DNA of 33,786 bases from Lachnospiraceae bacterium (GTDB taxonomy: Bacteria > Bacillota > Clostridia > Lachnospirales > Lachnospiraceae): assembly GCA_021205565.1 (NCBI GenBank), contig JAJPXG010000018.1:8372-42157 (forward strand), given 5' to 3'. Under the pieces are notes generated by a model that saw only the letters and a program-made list of their open reading frames with translations, did not search any database and had not been told where the DNA came from. The translations under genes and the position numbers were made by a program. Positions 17,017 through 25,960 of the stretch are shown piece after piece (within the stretch, counting starts at the first letter, position 1; each line of letters opens with the position of its first letter).

Positions 17017-17058
17017 ATTATACACCATAATCCGCAAAAATGTGGACGATACGTCGTC
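17017..17058 (-). promoter_or_regulatory. Promoter and operator-like palindrome of the XRE-sigma unit
   Basis: A perfect TATAAT (minus strand, 17017-17022) lies about 55 bases before the XRE ATG. The -35 position (about 17040-17045) is poor, CCACAT. A dyad GACGA-TACG-TCGTC (17045-17058) touches the -35 site. A weak -35 with an adjoining dyad suggests regulated expression. Confidence 0.5.
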
Positions 17059-17105
17059 ACTTTAGGTTTCCAAAACTTTTTTCAGAAATTCTTGCCTGTT
17101 AATAG

Positions 17106-17134
17106 AAGGAACCGGACTTTACAGCCCGGTTTCC
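17106..17134 (-). terminator. Probable terminator of the phosphate-sensing operon
   Basis: Directly after the kinase stop, GGAAACCGG pairs with CCGGTTCC with one mismatch, with extra outer pairs and an 11-base loop. The following T content is low, so termination may be weak. Confidence 0.5.
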
Positions 17135-18460
17135 TCATTTTGCTTTCATAAATGTCACCGTAATCTCGGTTCCCACGCCCTCCTCACTCTCCAGATCCAG
17201 CGTCGCGCCGTGCAGGGATACAATATGTTTGACAATCGCTAACCCCAGGCCGGTGCCGCCTGTATCGCGTGAGCGGCTCTTGTCCACCCGGTAGAAGCGT
17301 TCAAATATTCTGGTCTGGTGCTCCTTCGGGATACCGATCCCGGTGTCCTTCACGCGCAGTACCACCGTGTCCACGCGGTTTAGAACCGACACCTCCACAG
17401 AACCGTTCTCCCGGTTATAGCGGATCGCGTTGTCGCATAGATTGTAAATCAGCTCCTCCAGCATCTCCCTGTTGCCAGGCACCAGAGCGCTCTCCCCGCT
17501 TAAGCGGATGCCGACTTTGTGTTTCTGCGCGCTGATGTCCAGCATTTCCACACAGGAACGTGCCACATCATACAGATCCACATGCTCCAGCTCCATCCCC
17601 GGGGAGGTGGAATCCAGCTTGGACAGCTCCAGAATATCGTTGATCAGCGTCAGAAGCCTTCCGGCGTTCTCCCGGATTTCCCTGGCAAAATGCCTGGCGT
17701 CCTTGTCCTGTGCCATCCCGGAGCTGATCAGCTCCGCGTAGCCGGAAATGACAGTCAGCGGCGTTTTCAGTTCGTGCGAAACATTGGCCGTAAACTCCTG
17801 GCGCATCTGGGCGGATTCCAAGAGGTCCATATGCTGCTTCTGGATGGTTTCCAAAAAAGGCTGCAGCTCCTCATACGCAGGCACCGTCTGCGGCTTGTCC
17901 AGATTGTCCGCAAGCGTCTGCATCGGCTGCAGGATACTTCTGGTCAGCACGGAGGCCAGCAACAGACAGATTACCCAGCAGAGAATTCCTACGACAAGGA
18001 CAATCGGCAGCACATGCAGGTATAAGCCTAAAACACTGCTGCCGTCCCGGCCCACGCGGATAACCGTATTTTCGTCCAGTTTCACTGCCACATAGTAGGT
18101 CGAGCGGTTGAGTGTGTCCGAAAGCCGCACCGCCTGCCCCTCGCCGGTCTCCCAGGCGGAGATAATCTCCTCGCGGTTGCTGTGATTTTCCATCGAATCG
18201 GCGTCCGCCTCATTATCATAGAGAACGTTGCCGTCTGCGTCAATCACCGTCAAGCGGAAATATTCCCCGGAGCTGTCGTAAAGCGCCCAGTCCATGTGCG
18301 CGTTTAACTCCGACTGCGCAATCAGCTGCGCATATCCCCGGATATCTCCATACATCTGTTCTTTGAATATCCGATAAAAAAGAAAGCTGGACGAGAGCAT
18401 GGTCAGCAGAATTGCCAGGGTCACGACCAGCATAAAATGACTGTAAATCTTTTTTTTCAT
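17135..18460 (-). CDS. phoR: Sensor histidine kinase, PhoR-like
   Basis: The protein has 441 residues. Two membrane segments (about 10-30 and 147-172) enclose an outside sensor domain of about 115 residues. A linker then leads to the HisKA helix, with the phosphoacceptor His229 in NVSHELKTPL, and to the ATP-binding domain (N box NLCDNAIRYN; G boxes DTGIGIP and GGTGLGLAIV). It starts six bases after the regulator gene stop. The Na/Pi transporter, PhoU and Pst genes lie upstream in the same block, so a role in phosphate sensing with the regulator is strongly suggested. The sensor domain alone does not prove the signal. PhoU and Pst are known to restrain PhoR-type kinases when phosphate is plentiful. 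Confidence 0.85.
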   Translation of the reverse strand: MKKKIYSHFMLVVTLAILLTMLSSSFLFYRIFKEQMYGDIRGYAQLIAQSELNAHMDWALYDSSGEYFRLTVIDADGNVLYDNEADADSMENHSNREEIISAWETGEGQAVRLSDTLNRSTYYVAVKLDENTVIRVGRDGSSVLGLYLHVLPIVLVVGILCWVICLLLASVLTRSILQPMQTLADNLDKPQTVPAYEELQPFLETIQKQHMDLLESAQMRQEFTANVSHELKTPLTVISGYAELISSGMAQDKDARHFAREIRENAGRLLTLINDILELSKLDSTSPGMELEHVDLYDVARSCVEMLDISAQKHKVGIRLSGESALVPGNREMLEELIYNLCDNAIRYNRENGSVEVSVLNRVDTVVLRVKDTGIGIPKEHQTRIFERFYRVDKSRSRDTGGTGLGLAIVKHIVSLHGATLDLESEEGVGTEITVTFMKAK

Positions 18461-18466
18461 GAAAAG

Positions 18467-19150
18467 CTACGCTTCCTCATCCATGATGTATCCGACATTT
18501 CTGACGGTCTTGATCATGCTGCCCGCTTCCTTTAACTTCTGGCGCAGGGTCTTGATGTGCATGTCAAGCGTGCGGCTCTCGCCCTCAAAGTCCGTCTCCC
18601 AGACCTTATTTAAAATCTTTTCCCGCGTGGTGACGGTACCGGCGTTGGTCATCAGAAGCTGCAGAAGCTCAAATTCCTTGTACGTCAGCTCTACCAGCTG
18701 ATTCTGAACGTGAACCTCATGCTTTTCCTTGTCCAGCACCACCGGCCCTAAGACAAGCTGCGACTTCTCCTCATTCTCCCCGGGCAGACGCCGTAAGAGC
18801 GCCTTCACCCGTGAAATCATCTCCATGACGCCAAAGGGCTTGCAGATATAATCGTCCGCGCCGAAATCCAGCCCCTTGACGCGATCAAGCTCCGTCGTTT
18901 TGGCCGTCACCATAATCACCGGAATCTCCTTCGTCAGCGTCCGTGTACGCAGCTCCTTTAAAATATCCAGGCCACTTTCATCCGGCAGCATGATGTCCAG
19001 CATAATTAAAGCCGGAAGCTTGCGGTTCATGGCGTCATGAAATTCCTTCGCCGTGGGAAAGGTTTCCACCTGATAGCCTACATTCTGTAACGCAAAGCTC
19101 TCTATTTCTGCAATATTGGTGTCGTCCTCCACTACATAAATCAAAGCCAT
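18467..19150 (-). CDS. phoP: OmpR/PhoB-family response regulator
   Basis: The 227-residue protein has a receiver domain (1-118) and a C-terminal winged-helix domain (about 130-225). Receiver residues are visible: the acidic pair Asp9/Asp10, phosphoacceptor Asp52 in MLDIMLPD, Thr82 and Lys104 in CKPFG. The winged helix ends in RTLDMHIKTLRQKL and VRNVGYIM, typical of PhoB/PhoP regulators. AGGAGAG lies six bases before the ATG. It is placed 18 bases after the Na/Pi transporter and directly before the kinase. It likely activates the pst operon under phosphate limitation. I could not identify convincing Pho-box repeats upstream of pstS or of the transporter. Confidence 0.9.
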   Translation of the reverse strand: MALIYVVEDDTNIAEIESFALQNVGYQVETFPTAKEFHDAMNRKLPALIMLDIMLPDESGLDILKELRTRTLTKEIPVIMVTAKTTELDRVKGLDFGADDYICKPFGVMEMISRVKALLRRLPGENEEKSQLVLGPVVLDKEKHEVHVQNQLVELTYKEFELLQLLMTNAGTVTTREKILNKVWETDFEGESRTLDMHIKTLRQKLKEAGSMIKTVRNVGYIMDEEA

Positions 19151-19168
19151 ATATTCTCTCCTGTTCTT

Positions 19169-20959
19169 TTATGATAATCTTACCTCAGGCAACACATATT
19201 TCCCGGCGTAAAAGCGTTTCCTCGTCTGGAACTCCTCGTCCACCTCACGCTTGCGCTCCTCGTCCTCACTGTGAATATTGAAATTCTCTTCCTTCATCTG
19301 GATGAGGTAGAGGGCAATGTTCGCACAGTGGTTAGCAACGCGCTCATAATTATTTGTGATCTCCGCAAGCACCAGTCCCAGCTCGATCGTACACTCCCCG
19401 CGGTGCAGGCGCTTTAAGTGCCTGTCGTTCATCTCGCTGCCCATCTGGCGGATAACCTCCTCCAAGGGTGCGATTGCTGCAGCATCCGACACAGACTCAT
19501 TGGAAAATACCCGCAATGTCTGGTCCATGATGTCCTGAACGGCATGGGTATAAACCCGCAGCTCCTCGATGGCCTGCCTGGAGAAATCCGTATTCTTTTC
19601 AAATAAAAGCTGCGCGGATTTTCCCACGTTCATGGCATGCTCCGCAATGCGCTCAAAGTCATAGATGCAGTGCTGCAGAACCGTAATCCGGTGACCCTCC
19701 TCACGGGACGTCGTGCGGGCAGCCAACTGGTAGAGATACCGGCCGATCTCATCCTCATAGGTGTATACATCCCGACCCATCTGTGCAATACCAGTTTCCG
19801 TATCCTCATCATACACTCTTAGCTGTTCCATTGCAAGCGTCATAGTGTCGCAGGTTGTGATTGCCATCTGCAGGGATACCGATTTGGCGCGGACCAGAGC
19901 ATATCCCGGCATATCCAGGAAACGGCGGTCCAGCGCGCGCACATTTTTTTCCAGCTCCGTCAGATTCTCGTCCGGCGCTTCCTTTTCGTCCGGAATGGTC
20001 AGGCAGGCGAGCTTTCCTAACAGGTCCGCGAACGGCAGCAGCACAACAGTCGCCGCAATATTAAAGGCGGAATGGATCACAGCGATATTCGCCGCCCCCA
20101 CGATATCGTTAAGGAACTCGAAATCCATAAAAAAATTCACCGCATAAAAAACCGTCATGAACACAGCCGTTCCGATCAGGTTGAAATAAAAGTGCACCAG
20201 GGCAGCCCGCTTCGCGTTTCTGCTCGCGCCCACCGCAGACAACAGGGCCGTCACACAGGTACCGATATTCTGTCCCATAATAATCGGCAGCGCCGTCCCA
20301 TAGGTGATGGAACCGGTCGCGCACAGCGCCTGTAAAATACCGACAGAAGCAGAGGACGATTGTATGATGGCAGTCAGGACCGCACCCGCGACCATGCCCA
20401 GTATCGGATTGCGGAACATCGTCAGAATGCCGGTAAATTCCGGTACATCCGCCAAAGGCTCCACCGCCGAGGACATGGTACTCATGCCCATCATTAAGAT
20501 CGCGAAGCCTACCAGGATTGTCGCCACGTCCTTTTTCTTTTCATTTTTGGAGAACATAATGATAAAGACGCCGATGATGGCCAGGATGGGTGAAAAATTC
20601 ACAGGTTTCAGCAGCTGAATCCAGAGACTGGATCCGTCAATCGAAGATAAAGATAAGAGCCACGCCGTCATGGTCGTACCGATGTTGGCACCCATGATGA
20701 TGTTGATGGCCTGGCTTAATTTCATGATGCCGGAATTGACAAAGCCGACCACCATGACCGTGGTGGCGGAGGAGGACTGGATTAAGGCGGTGACGCCGGC
20801 ACCCACCAGAACGCCCTTGATACGGCTGCTGGTCAGCTTCTCAAGAATGCTCTCCAGCCGGCCACCGCCGACCTTGGCAAGTCCCTCGCCCAGCATATGC
20901 ATTCCATAGAGGAAGAGTGCCAGGCCGCCCACCATGCTCAATACATTCAGAAAACTCAT
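19169..20959 (-). CDS. Na+/phosphate (NptA/PNaS-type) cotransporter with C-terminal PhoU-like domain
   Basis: The protein is about 596 residues. The N-terminal half carries the duplicated Na/Pi-II signature: QSSSATT (61-67) with GANIGTT (90-96), and QSSSAS (200-205) with the later GQNIGTC. About eight to nine membrane segments are present. From about 350 to 560 the protein is helical and soluble and resembles PhoU. Family members import phosphate using the sodium gradient, a low-affinity route complementing the ATP-driven Pst system. I place the start at the ATG at 20959, after AAGGAAG; a GTG 18 codons earlier lacks a ribosome site. It has its own promoter (21102-21130) and leads the regulator-kinase genes, so transporter and sensor are co-expressed. 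Confidence 0.9.
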   Translation of the reverse strand: MSFLNVLSMVGGLALFLYGMHMLGEGLAKVGGGRLESILEKLTSSRIKGVLVGAGVTALIQSSSATTVMVVGFVNSGIMKLSQAINIIMGANIGTTMTAWLLSLSSIDGSSLWIQLLKPVNFSPILAIIGVFIIMFSKNEKKKDVATILVGFAILMMGMSTMSSAVEPLADVPEFTGILTMFRNPILGMVAGAVLTAIIQSSSASVGILQALCATGSITYGTALPIIMGQNIGTCVTALLSAVGASRNAKRAALVHFYFNLIGTAVFMTVFYAVNFFMDFEFLNDIVGAANIAVIHSAFNIAATVVLLPFADLLGKLACLTIPDEKEAPDENLTELEKNVRALDRRFLDMPGYALVRAKSVSLQMAITTCDTMTLAMEQLRVYDEDTETGIAQMGRDVYTYEDEIGRYLYQLAARTTSREEGHRITVLQHCIYDFERIAEHAMNVGKSAQLLFEKNTDFSRQAIEELRVYTHAVQDIMDQTLRVFSNESVSDAAAIAPLEEVIRQMGSEMNDRHLKRLHRGECTIELGLVLAEITNNYERVANHCANIALYLIQMKEENFNIHSEDEERKREVDEEFQTRKRFYAGKYVLPEVRLS

Positions 20960-21101
20960 AAAACTTCCTTTCCCGCGGGAAAAATAAACCTTTCTGCTTC
21001 CATTGCATGCCACAAAACGAAATGCAGCTGTTTACAGCATACCCAAAAAAGAAAGAGATGCCCGGAAATCATCCGAATATTTCCGAACTTCCCTCTCTCA
21101 T

Positions 21102-21130
21102 ATTCTAAACGAAACCGGCTTATTTTCCAA
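21102..21130 (-). promoter_or_regulatory. Promoter of the Na/Pi transporter-regulator-kinase operon
   Basis: TTGGAA (21125-21130) and TAGAAT (21102-21107) are 17 bases apart on the minus strand. The leader is about 135 bases and holds a perfect 7-bp hairpin, CGGAAAT with ATTTCCG, followed by a T-rich stretch, which could attenuate transcription. Confidence 0.55.
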
Positions 21131-21168
21131 TCAGCCGTATGTAAAATCTGGGTAAATTCTGCGAAAGC

Positions 21169-21358
21169 GTTGTCAATAGACAGTCAGATGGGCAAGTATG
21201 CTTGCCCAGATGGCTGGATATTAGACAACCAAGACGATATGAGCAAGTAGCATGAATAATGCGGATTGCGAACGGCCCAGACCGCCTTCTCTTGACGCTT
21301 TGCGTCAATTCACCTTGTGTCGGCGGCGATTGCGAGAGCACCGCGTGCGAAGCAATCG
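21169..21358. repeat. Hairpin-rich intergenic block between phoU and the Na/Pi transporter
   Basis: The gap 20960-21374 holds no credible gene. Within it are three strong dyads. GGGCAAG/CTTGCCC (21190-21207) lies inside a GTTGTC/GACAAC pair (21169-21174 and 21224-21229). TTGACGC/GCGTCAA (21292-21308) has a three-base loop. CGATTGC/GCAATCG (21327-21358) encloses GCAC/GTGC. None is followed by a T run, so these are not ordinary terminators. A structured RNA, an mRNA-stabilising element after phoU, or a dispersed palindromic repeat are all possible. Confidence 0.5.
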
Positions 21359-21374
21359 GCTTTCACATACATGG

Positions 21375-22037
21375 CTACATCAACCGGTGTTCTCCGATCG
21401 TTCCCGTCTCCTGGAAGTTCTCCCACTCACAGATATTTACCGCGTGATCGCCCACCTTCTCCAACCACTTCGCGATCAGCAGCGTGTCCACACAGCCGTC
21501 CGGGTTTGCGGTCCCTGCGTGAATCTTCGCAATAATATTATTTTTAATTGCGTTAAAGCAACTGTCGATTTCGTCATCGTAGGCGATGGTCTGATTCGCC
21601 AGGTCTTCATTGCGCTCCACAAAGGAATTGACCGCGCTCTTGTGCATCATCATGACCTTCGTAATCATATCATCGATGTCTTTCGCGCACTCCTCCAGAT
21701 CCGAATCGCTCATCCGTTGAAAAATTTCCGCGATATCGGCGGCGTGATGGCCGCTGCGCTCCATATCCGTAACCATCTTTAACGATGCGGATACCACTCT
21801 CATATCACGCGCTACCGGCGTCTGCTTGATTAAAAGGGTCAGGCAGCGGGATTCAATCGCGCGCTGCATATCATCAATAATATGGTCCTCCTCGCGGATC
21901 TGCTCCAACAGCTCATTGTCGCGCCGGCGCAGTCCTTTCAAAAGCTTCTGGTAGGCATGCTCGATCTGATCGGACATCTCTAACAGGGACTGTCTTAATT
22001 TGACCAGCTCTCTGTCAAATTTTACTCTTGTTGGCAT
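21375..22037 (-). CDS. phoU: Phosphate signalling regulator PhoU
   Basis: The protein of 220 residues is standard PhoU length. It begins MPTRVKFDRELVKLRQSLLE, the expected family N-terminus, and has the two repeated three-helix bundles, the second ending VGDHAVNICEW. PhoU binds metals and links the Pst transporter to the PhoR-type kinase, keeping the regulon off when phosphate is available. The frame runs open for 61 more codons upstream, overlapping pstB, but those residues are unlike PhoU. The chosen ATG at 22037 has only a weak ribosome site. A strong AAGGAGG at 22103-22109 lies too far upstream to serve it directly. It closes the pst operon. Confidence 0.9.
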   Translation of the reverse strand: MPTRVKFDRELVKLRQSLLEMSDQIEHAYQKLLKGLRRRDNELLEQIREEDHIIDDMQRAIESRCLTLLIKQTPVARDMRVVSASLKMVTDMERSGHHAADIAEIFQRMSDSDLEECAKDIDDMITKVMMMHKSAVNSFVERNEDLANQTIAYDDEIDSCFNAIKNNIIAKIHAGTANPDGCVDTLLIAKWLEKVGDHAVNICEWENFQETGTIGEHRLM

Positions 22038-22137
22038 ATTTTCATTCTGTAACCGCTCGCTGCTGCCCCCACTTAAGCCGGAAAGACCCAGGCCGGTAAC
22101 ATCCTCCTTCCTTCTTTTCAGCCATCCTGCCTGATTC

Positions 22138-22893
22138 TCAGCCGAAACGTCCCGTGATATAATCTTCTGTCCGCTTGTCCTGCGGGCGCTTGAAAATATC
22201 CGTCGTGCTGCCGAACTCAATCATCTCGCCCAGCAGGAAAAACGCGGTATAATCCGAGACACGGGCGGCCTGCTGCATATTGTGGGTGACGACTATCACC
22301 GTGTATTTCTGCTTGAGGCTCTCCATCAGGTCCTCGATTTTCAAAGTAGAGATCGGGTCTAAGGCGGAGGTAGGCTCATCCATTAAGAGGACCTCCGGCT
22401 CTACCGCCAGCGCTCTTGCGATGCACAGACGCTGCTGCTGCCCGCCGGAGAGGCCGAGGGCGCTCTTTTTCAAGCGGTCCTTCACCTCGTCAAAAATCGC
22501 GGCGCCCTTTAAGGACTCCTCCACGATTTCATCCAGCTTTGCCTTGTTTTTGATGCCGTGAATGCGCGGGCCGTAGGCAATATTATCGTAAATACTCATC
22601 GGGAAGGGATTGGGCTGCTGGAAAACCATGCCCACCTTTTTGCGTAGCCTCGTGGTATCCACCTCGGGCGCGTAAATATTCTCGCCGTCCAAAAGCACCT
22701 CGCCGGAAATTTTGCAGTTCGGCACCAGGTCGTTCATGCGGTTCAAGCATTTCAGATAGGTAGATTTGCCGCAGCCGGAGGGGCCGATGAAGGCGGTGAT
22801 GCTGTTCTTTTCTATGTCCATATTCACGTCTTTTAAGGCGTGATTGTCTCCATAGTAGAGATTTAAATTTTTGATTTTAAATGAAGTTTCCAT
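22138..22893 (-). CDS. pstB: Phosphate ABC transporter ATPase PstB
   Basis: The 251-residue ATPase contains the Walker A motif GPSGCGKST (37-45), a Q-loop in [11 protein letters not shown], the signature LSGGQQQRL (148-156) and Walker B VLLMDEP with Asp172 and Glu173. [14 protein letters not shown] is specific to the PstB group. PstB powers high-affinity phosphate import through PstC and PstA. It starts three bases after pstA, with GAGGAG eleven bases before the ATG. All catalytic residues are present. Confidence 0.98.
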   Translation of the reverse strand: METSFKIKNLNLYYGDNHALKDVNMDIEKNSITAFIGPSGCGKSTYLKCLNRMNDLVPNCKISGEVLLDGENIYAPEVDTTRLRKKVGMVFQQPNPFPMSIYDNIAYGPRIHGIKNKAKLDEIVEESLKGAAIFDEVKDRLKKSALGLSGGQQQRLCIARALAVEPEVLLMDEPTSALDPISTLKIEDLMESLKQKYTVIVVTHNMQQAARVSDYTAFFLLGEMIEFGSTTDIFKRPQDKRTEDYITGRFG

Positions 22894-22896
22894 ATA

Positions 22897-23790
22897 TTAT
22901 TTTCTCCTCGTCACGTCAAACTTCGCCGTCAGCGCTTTCGTCGCGAAATTGATCAGCAGCACAATGACGATCAGCACCAGCGCGATACCGAAGGCCGTAT
23001 CATATTCCGCCTTGGACATGTAGAGATAAAGCGCAATAGTAAGGGTTCCGCCGGAGGACAAAAGCTTTCCGGGCAGATCCGTGACGCTCTTTAAGAGGCT
23101 GTTGTCGCTGCCGCCCGTGAATAAAAGCGCTGCGCTCTCTCCCACTATACGTCCAATGGCCAGAATGACGCCGGTCACAATACCAGGCATGGCGGAGGGA
23201 AGTAAAACTGTGCGGATCATATACCATTTCGTCGCACCCATGCCCAACGCACCGGTACGGTAGGATGCCGGAACCGTTTTGAGCGCCTCCTGCGTATTTC
23301 TGGTAATTAACGGCAGCACCATGATCGTCAGTGTCAGCGAACCGGTCAGGATGCAGTAACCCCAGATGGAGCCAAAAAGCATAAATCCAAACAGGCCGTA
23401 GATGATGGACGGTATACCAGACAACGTTTCAGTCGTAAATTCCACAATCTTTGTAAATCTGCCTTCCTTCGCGTATTCGTTTAAGTAAATCGCGCTGCCC
23501 ACGCCAACCGGCGTTGCAATCAGCAGGGTAAGTGCTACCACCAGCAGGGTGTTGATGATATTTCCTGCGATGCCCACCGTACCCTTTAAGAAGCTCGGAG
23601 CCGTCGTCAGGAAGGTCCAGTTCACCACACCAATGCCGCGGTAAGCCACGTAGAGAATAATGCCCGCAATCAGCGCCACTGCAAATATTGCACAGAGGTA
23701 AATCAGTCCAAGTAAAATCATATCGGAAACGCGGGGCTTTTTGCCCAGAACCGAAACAGCCGGCGTGTTTTGTTTTTCCTGATCAGCCAT
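22897..23790 (-). CDS. pstA: Phosphate ABC transporter permease PstA
   Basis: The protein has 297 residues and six predicted membrane segments. The cytoplasmic loop EALKTVPASYRTGALGMGATKW is the EAA-type coupling motif contacting the ATPase. It overlaps pstC by eight bases, the usual translational coupling in this operon, with GGAGGAGG before the ATG. Together with PstC it forms the membrane channel for phosphate. The N-terminal 25 residues are polar and cytoplasmic. Confidence 0.96.
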   Translation of the reverse strand: MADQEKQNTPAVSVLGKKPRVSDMILLGLIYLCAIFAVALIAGIILYVAYRGIGVVNWTFLTTAPSFLKGTVGIAGNIINTLLVVALTLLIATPVGVGSAIYLNEYAKEGRFTKIVEFTTETLSGIPSIIYGLFGFMLFGSIWGYCILTGSLTLTIMVLPLITRNTQEALKTVPASYRTGALGMGATKWYMIRTVLLPSAMPGIVTGVILAIGRIVGESAALLFTGGSDNSLLKSVTDLPGKLLSSGGTLTIALYLYMSKAEYDTAFGIALVLIVIVLLINFATKALTAKFDVTRRK

Positions 23791-24757
23791 TGTCCTCCTC
23801 CTTCTTTTTCAGGCCTTTTGTCAGCGCCACATTGATAATCATAATGAAGACAAAGAGCACCAGACCGATGGTGAACAGCACCTGTCTGTGCGTGCCGGAG
23901 GCGTAGCCCATCTCGGAGACGATTGCTGTCGTCAGGAACCGCACGGAGTTGAACGGCAGCGGGAAATTGACCGAGGAGCCGGAAACCAGCGTAATGGCCA
24001 TGGCCTCGCCGATGGCTCTGCCCACGCCCAGGACAATCGCGGAAATGATGCCGGAATGCGCGGCCGGGATGGTGACTTTAAAAATCGTCTGCACCGGGCT
24101 GGCTCCCAGCGCCAGGGACGCGCTCCGCAGCTCCATGGGCACTGCTTTCAGAGAAGATGTGCTGACATTGATTACAGTCGGTAAAATCATGATGGCCAGA
24201 ACAATTACCGCGGAAATCAGGTTCGCGCCGCCCGTATACTGGTGCGTGGTACTCCCCGCGAAGACAAAGCGCTCCAGCTTATACATCAGGGGTTTTAAAA
24301 GGTAAATACCCAGCAGGCCGTATACAACGGAAGGGATGCCCGCTAAAAGCTCCACCGCCGGCTGCACGACCTTCACCAGCTTTTTATTCGCCACCTCGGC
24401 GATGAAGACCGCTGTCAAAAGACCTACGGGTACGCCTAACAGAATTGCCAGGGATGTACCAACCAAAGAGGTCAGGATCACCAGCGCAATGCCATATTTC
24501 GGCTCCGCCGCCGTCGGCGCCCACTCCGTGGAGAAAAGAATTTCCTTGATTCCCACGGTAAAGAGGGCCGGAAGACCGTTTCTGACCATATAGATGCAGA
24601 TTGCCGCAACGGCGACAATGGCCGCGGCCGCGCAGACTGTAAAGATAATCTGTGCCGCGACCTCGGCCATTGCTCTGTCTTTTCTGCTTCCGTTGATCGA
24701 ACCGCTTCCTGTATTTGAAGTTTGCTTATTCATTGTTTTTGCAGGATGTTCGCTCAT
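23783..24757 (-). CDS. pstC: Phosphate ABC transporter permease PstC
   Basis: The protein is about 324 residues, with a polar N-terminal extension (1-35), six to seven membrane segments and the coupling loop SSLKAVPMELRSASLALGAS. I chose the ATG at 24757; a TTG two codons earlier is possible, since AAGGA lies close to both. It is the second gene of the operon, 73 bases after pstS; the gap carries an imperfect hairpin (GCGGGC and GCCCGC near 24783-24802) that may protect the abundant pstS message. It partners PstA. Confidence 0.95.
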   Translation of the reverse strand: MSEHPAKTMNKQTSNTGSGSINGSRKDRAMAEVAAQIIFTVCAAAAIVAVAAICIYMVRNGLPALFTVGIKEILFSTEWAPTAAEPKYGIALVILTSLVGTSLAILLGVPVGLLTAVFIAEVANKKLVKVVQPAVELLAGIPSVVYGLLGIYLLKPLMYKLERFVFAGSTTHQYTGGANLISAVIVLAIMILPTVINVSTSSLKAVPMELRSASLALGASPVQTIFKVTIPAAHSGIISAIVLGVGRAIGEAMAITLVSGSSVNFPLPFNSVRFLTTAIVSEMGYASGTHRQVLFTIGLVLFVFIMIINVALTKGLKKKEEDNG

Positions 24758-24830
24758 ATTCAATCAATCCTTATGTAACATGTGCGGGCGTTGGATGCCC
24801 GCACATTGTCAGACTCATGCACTTTTATTT

Positions 24831-25763
24831 TCAGTCTACCGTAATCAGTCCAACCGATACCGCAACTGCTTTTCCTTCATCGCTGTATACGAAGTCGAAC
24901 CACGCCTGAACTGCTTCGTTCTGCTCGGAAATCTCACCGTTGGTCGCCATCACGAACGGTCTGCACAGGAAGTACTCACCGGCCACAATGTTTGCCTCAG
25001 TCGCCTCGACGCCGTCCAGCTTCAGAGCTATAACCGTATCATTCAGGCTGTCTAACGAAGCATATCCGATTGCGCCCTCGGTAGCCGCTACAGTCGCGAT
25101 TACCGCGCCGGTAGAGTCAAGCTCGGAAGCATACGCGCAGGCATCCTCAATGCCCAGCAGCTCCTCAAAAGCCCCTCTTGTACCACTGCCTGCCTCACGG
25201 CCGATCACTACGATAGGAGTATCGCTGCCGCCCAACTCGGACCAGTTGGTGATCTCACCGGTATAGATGGCAATCAGCTCCTCCTGGCTTAAGTCCTCCA
25301 CAGTATTCGCCGGGTCAACCACAACCGCGATACCATCAATTGCCACGATATTCTCTACCGCGCCGCTCTCTATCTCAGCGTCCTTTAAGTTTCTGGAAGA
25401 GTTACCGATATCTACGGAACCCGCGATCACCTGCTCAATGCCTGCGCCGGAGCCAACGTACTCAGCCGTTACAGTGATATTGGGATTGATCTCCGCGTAG
25501 GTCTCAATCAGAGCGCTGACATATTTCTCCATGGATGTGGAACCGGACATGGACACCTTGCCGCTCACCAGTGTGGTTTCCTCTGTTGTTGCTTCCGCCT
25601 CAGTGGTCTCTTCTGTGGTCGACTCAGTCGTAGTATTCTCCTCCACCACTGCTTCCGAAGAACTGCTGGTGCTGCTACTGGAACTGGTACTCGAACCGCA
25701 GGCCGCCATGGACATGGCCATTGCCATTACAGTTGCAAACGCAATTACTTTTTTGAATCTCAT
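24831..25763 (-). CDS. pstS: Phosphate-binding lipoprotein PstS
   Basis: The 310-residue protein has a lipoprotein signal ending MSMAAC, with Cys22 as the lipid-modified residue, then a Ser/Thr/Glu-rich linker to about 65. Phosphate-binding loops are visible: SGSTSMEKY near the start of the mature domain, GSGAGIEQV, and GREAGSGTRGAFE. It captures phosphate outside the membrane and delivers it to PstCA. The start is the ATG at 25763 with AAAGGAGG upstream; the frame extends 17 codons further without a better site. It leads the operon, and the 259 bases upstream (25764-26022) hold its control region plus the terminator of the next operon. I could not define its promoter confidently. Confidence 0.96.
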   Translation of the reverse strand: MRFKKVIAFATVMAMAMSMAACGSSTSSSSSTSSSSEAVVEENTTTESTTEETTEAEATTEETTLVSGKVSMSGSTSMEKYVSALIETYAEINPNITVTAEYVGSGAGIEQVIAGSVDIGNSSRNLKDAEIESGAVENIVAIDGIAVVVDPANTVEDLSQEELIAIYTGEITNWSELGGSDTPIVVIGREAGSGTRGAFEELLGIEDACAYASELDSTGAVIATVAATEGAIGYASLDSLNDTVIALKLDGVEATEANIVAGEYFLCRPFVMATNGEISEQNEAVQAWFDFVYSDEGKAVAVSVGLITVD

Positions 25764-25960
25764 TTTTCCTCCTTTGACCCCGCACACTCCTGCGGACTGA
25801 CGAACCAGGTTCACACGCTTCTCGTATGATTTTTCATGCAGGCCGCTGAGGTCTTTTTAACTATGTATTCTTTTTCGTGTACATTTGCATTTTACTGCAT
25901 GAACCGTTTTACAAACTATCCCGGGGAGGTAAAATGGAAATGCGGAAATGTAAAATCAGA

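Noticed and set aside
21120-21341. A 73-codon minus-strand frame between phoU and the Na/Pi transporter
   Set aside because: It runs through the hairpin block, has no ribosome site, and its composition looks like translated repeat DNA rather than protein.
25764-25960. Search for Pho-box direct repeats upstream of pstS
   Set aside because: AT-rich segments are present, but no repeated TTAACA-like or CTGTCAT-like units with regular spacing could be recognised.
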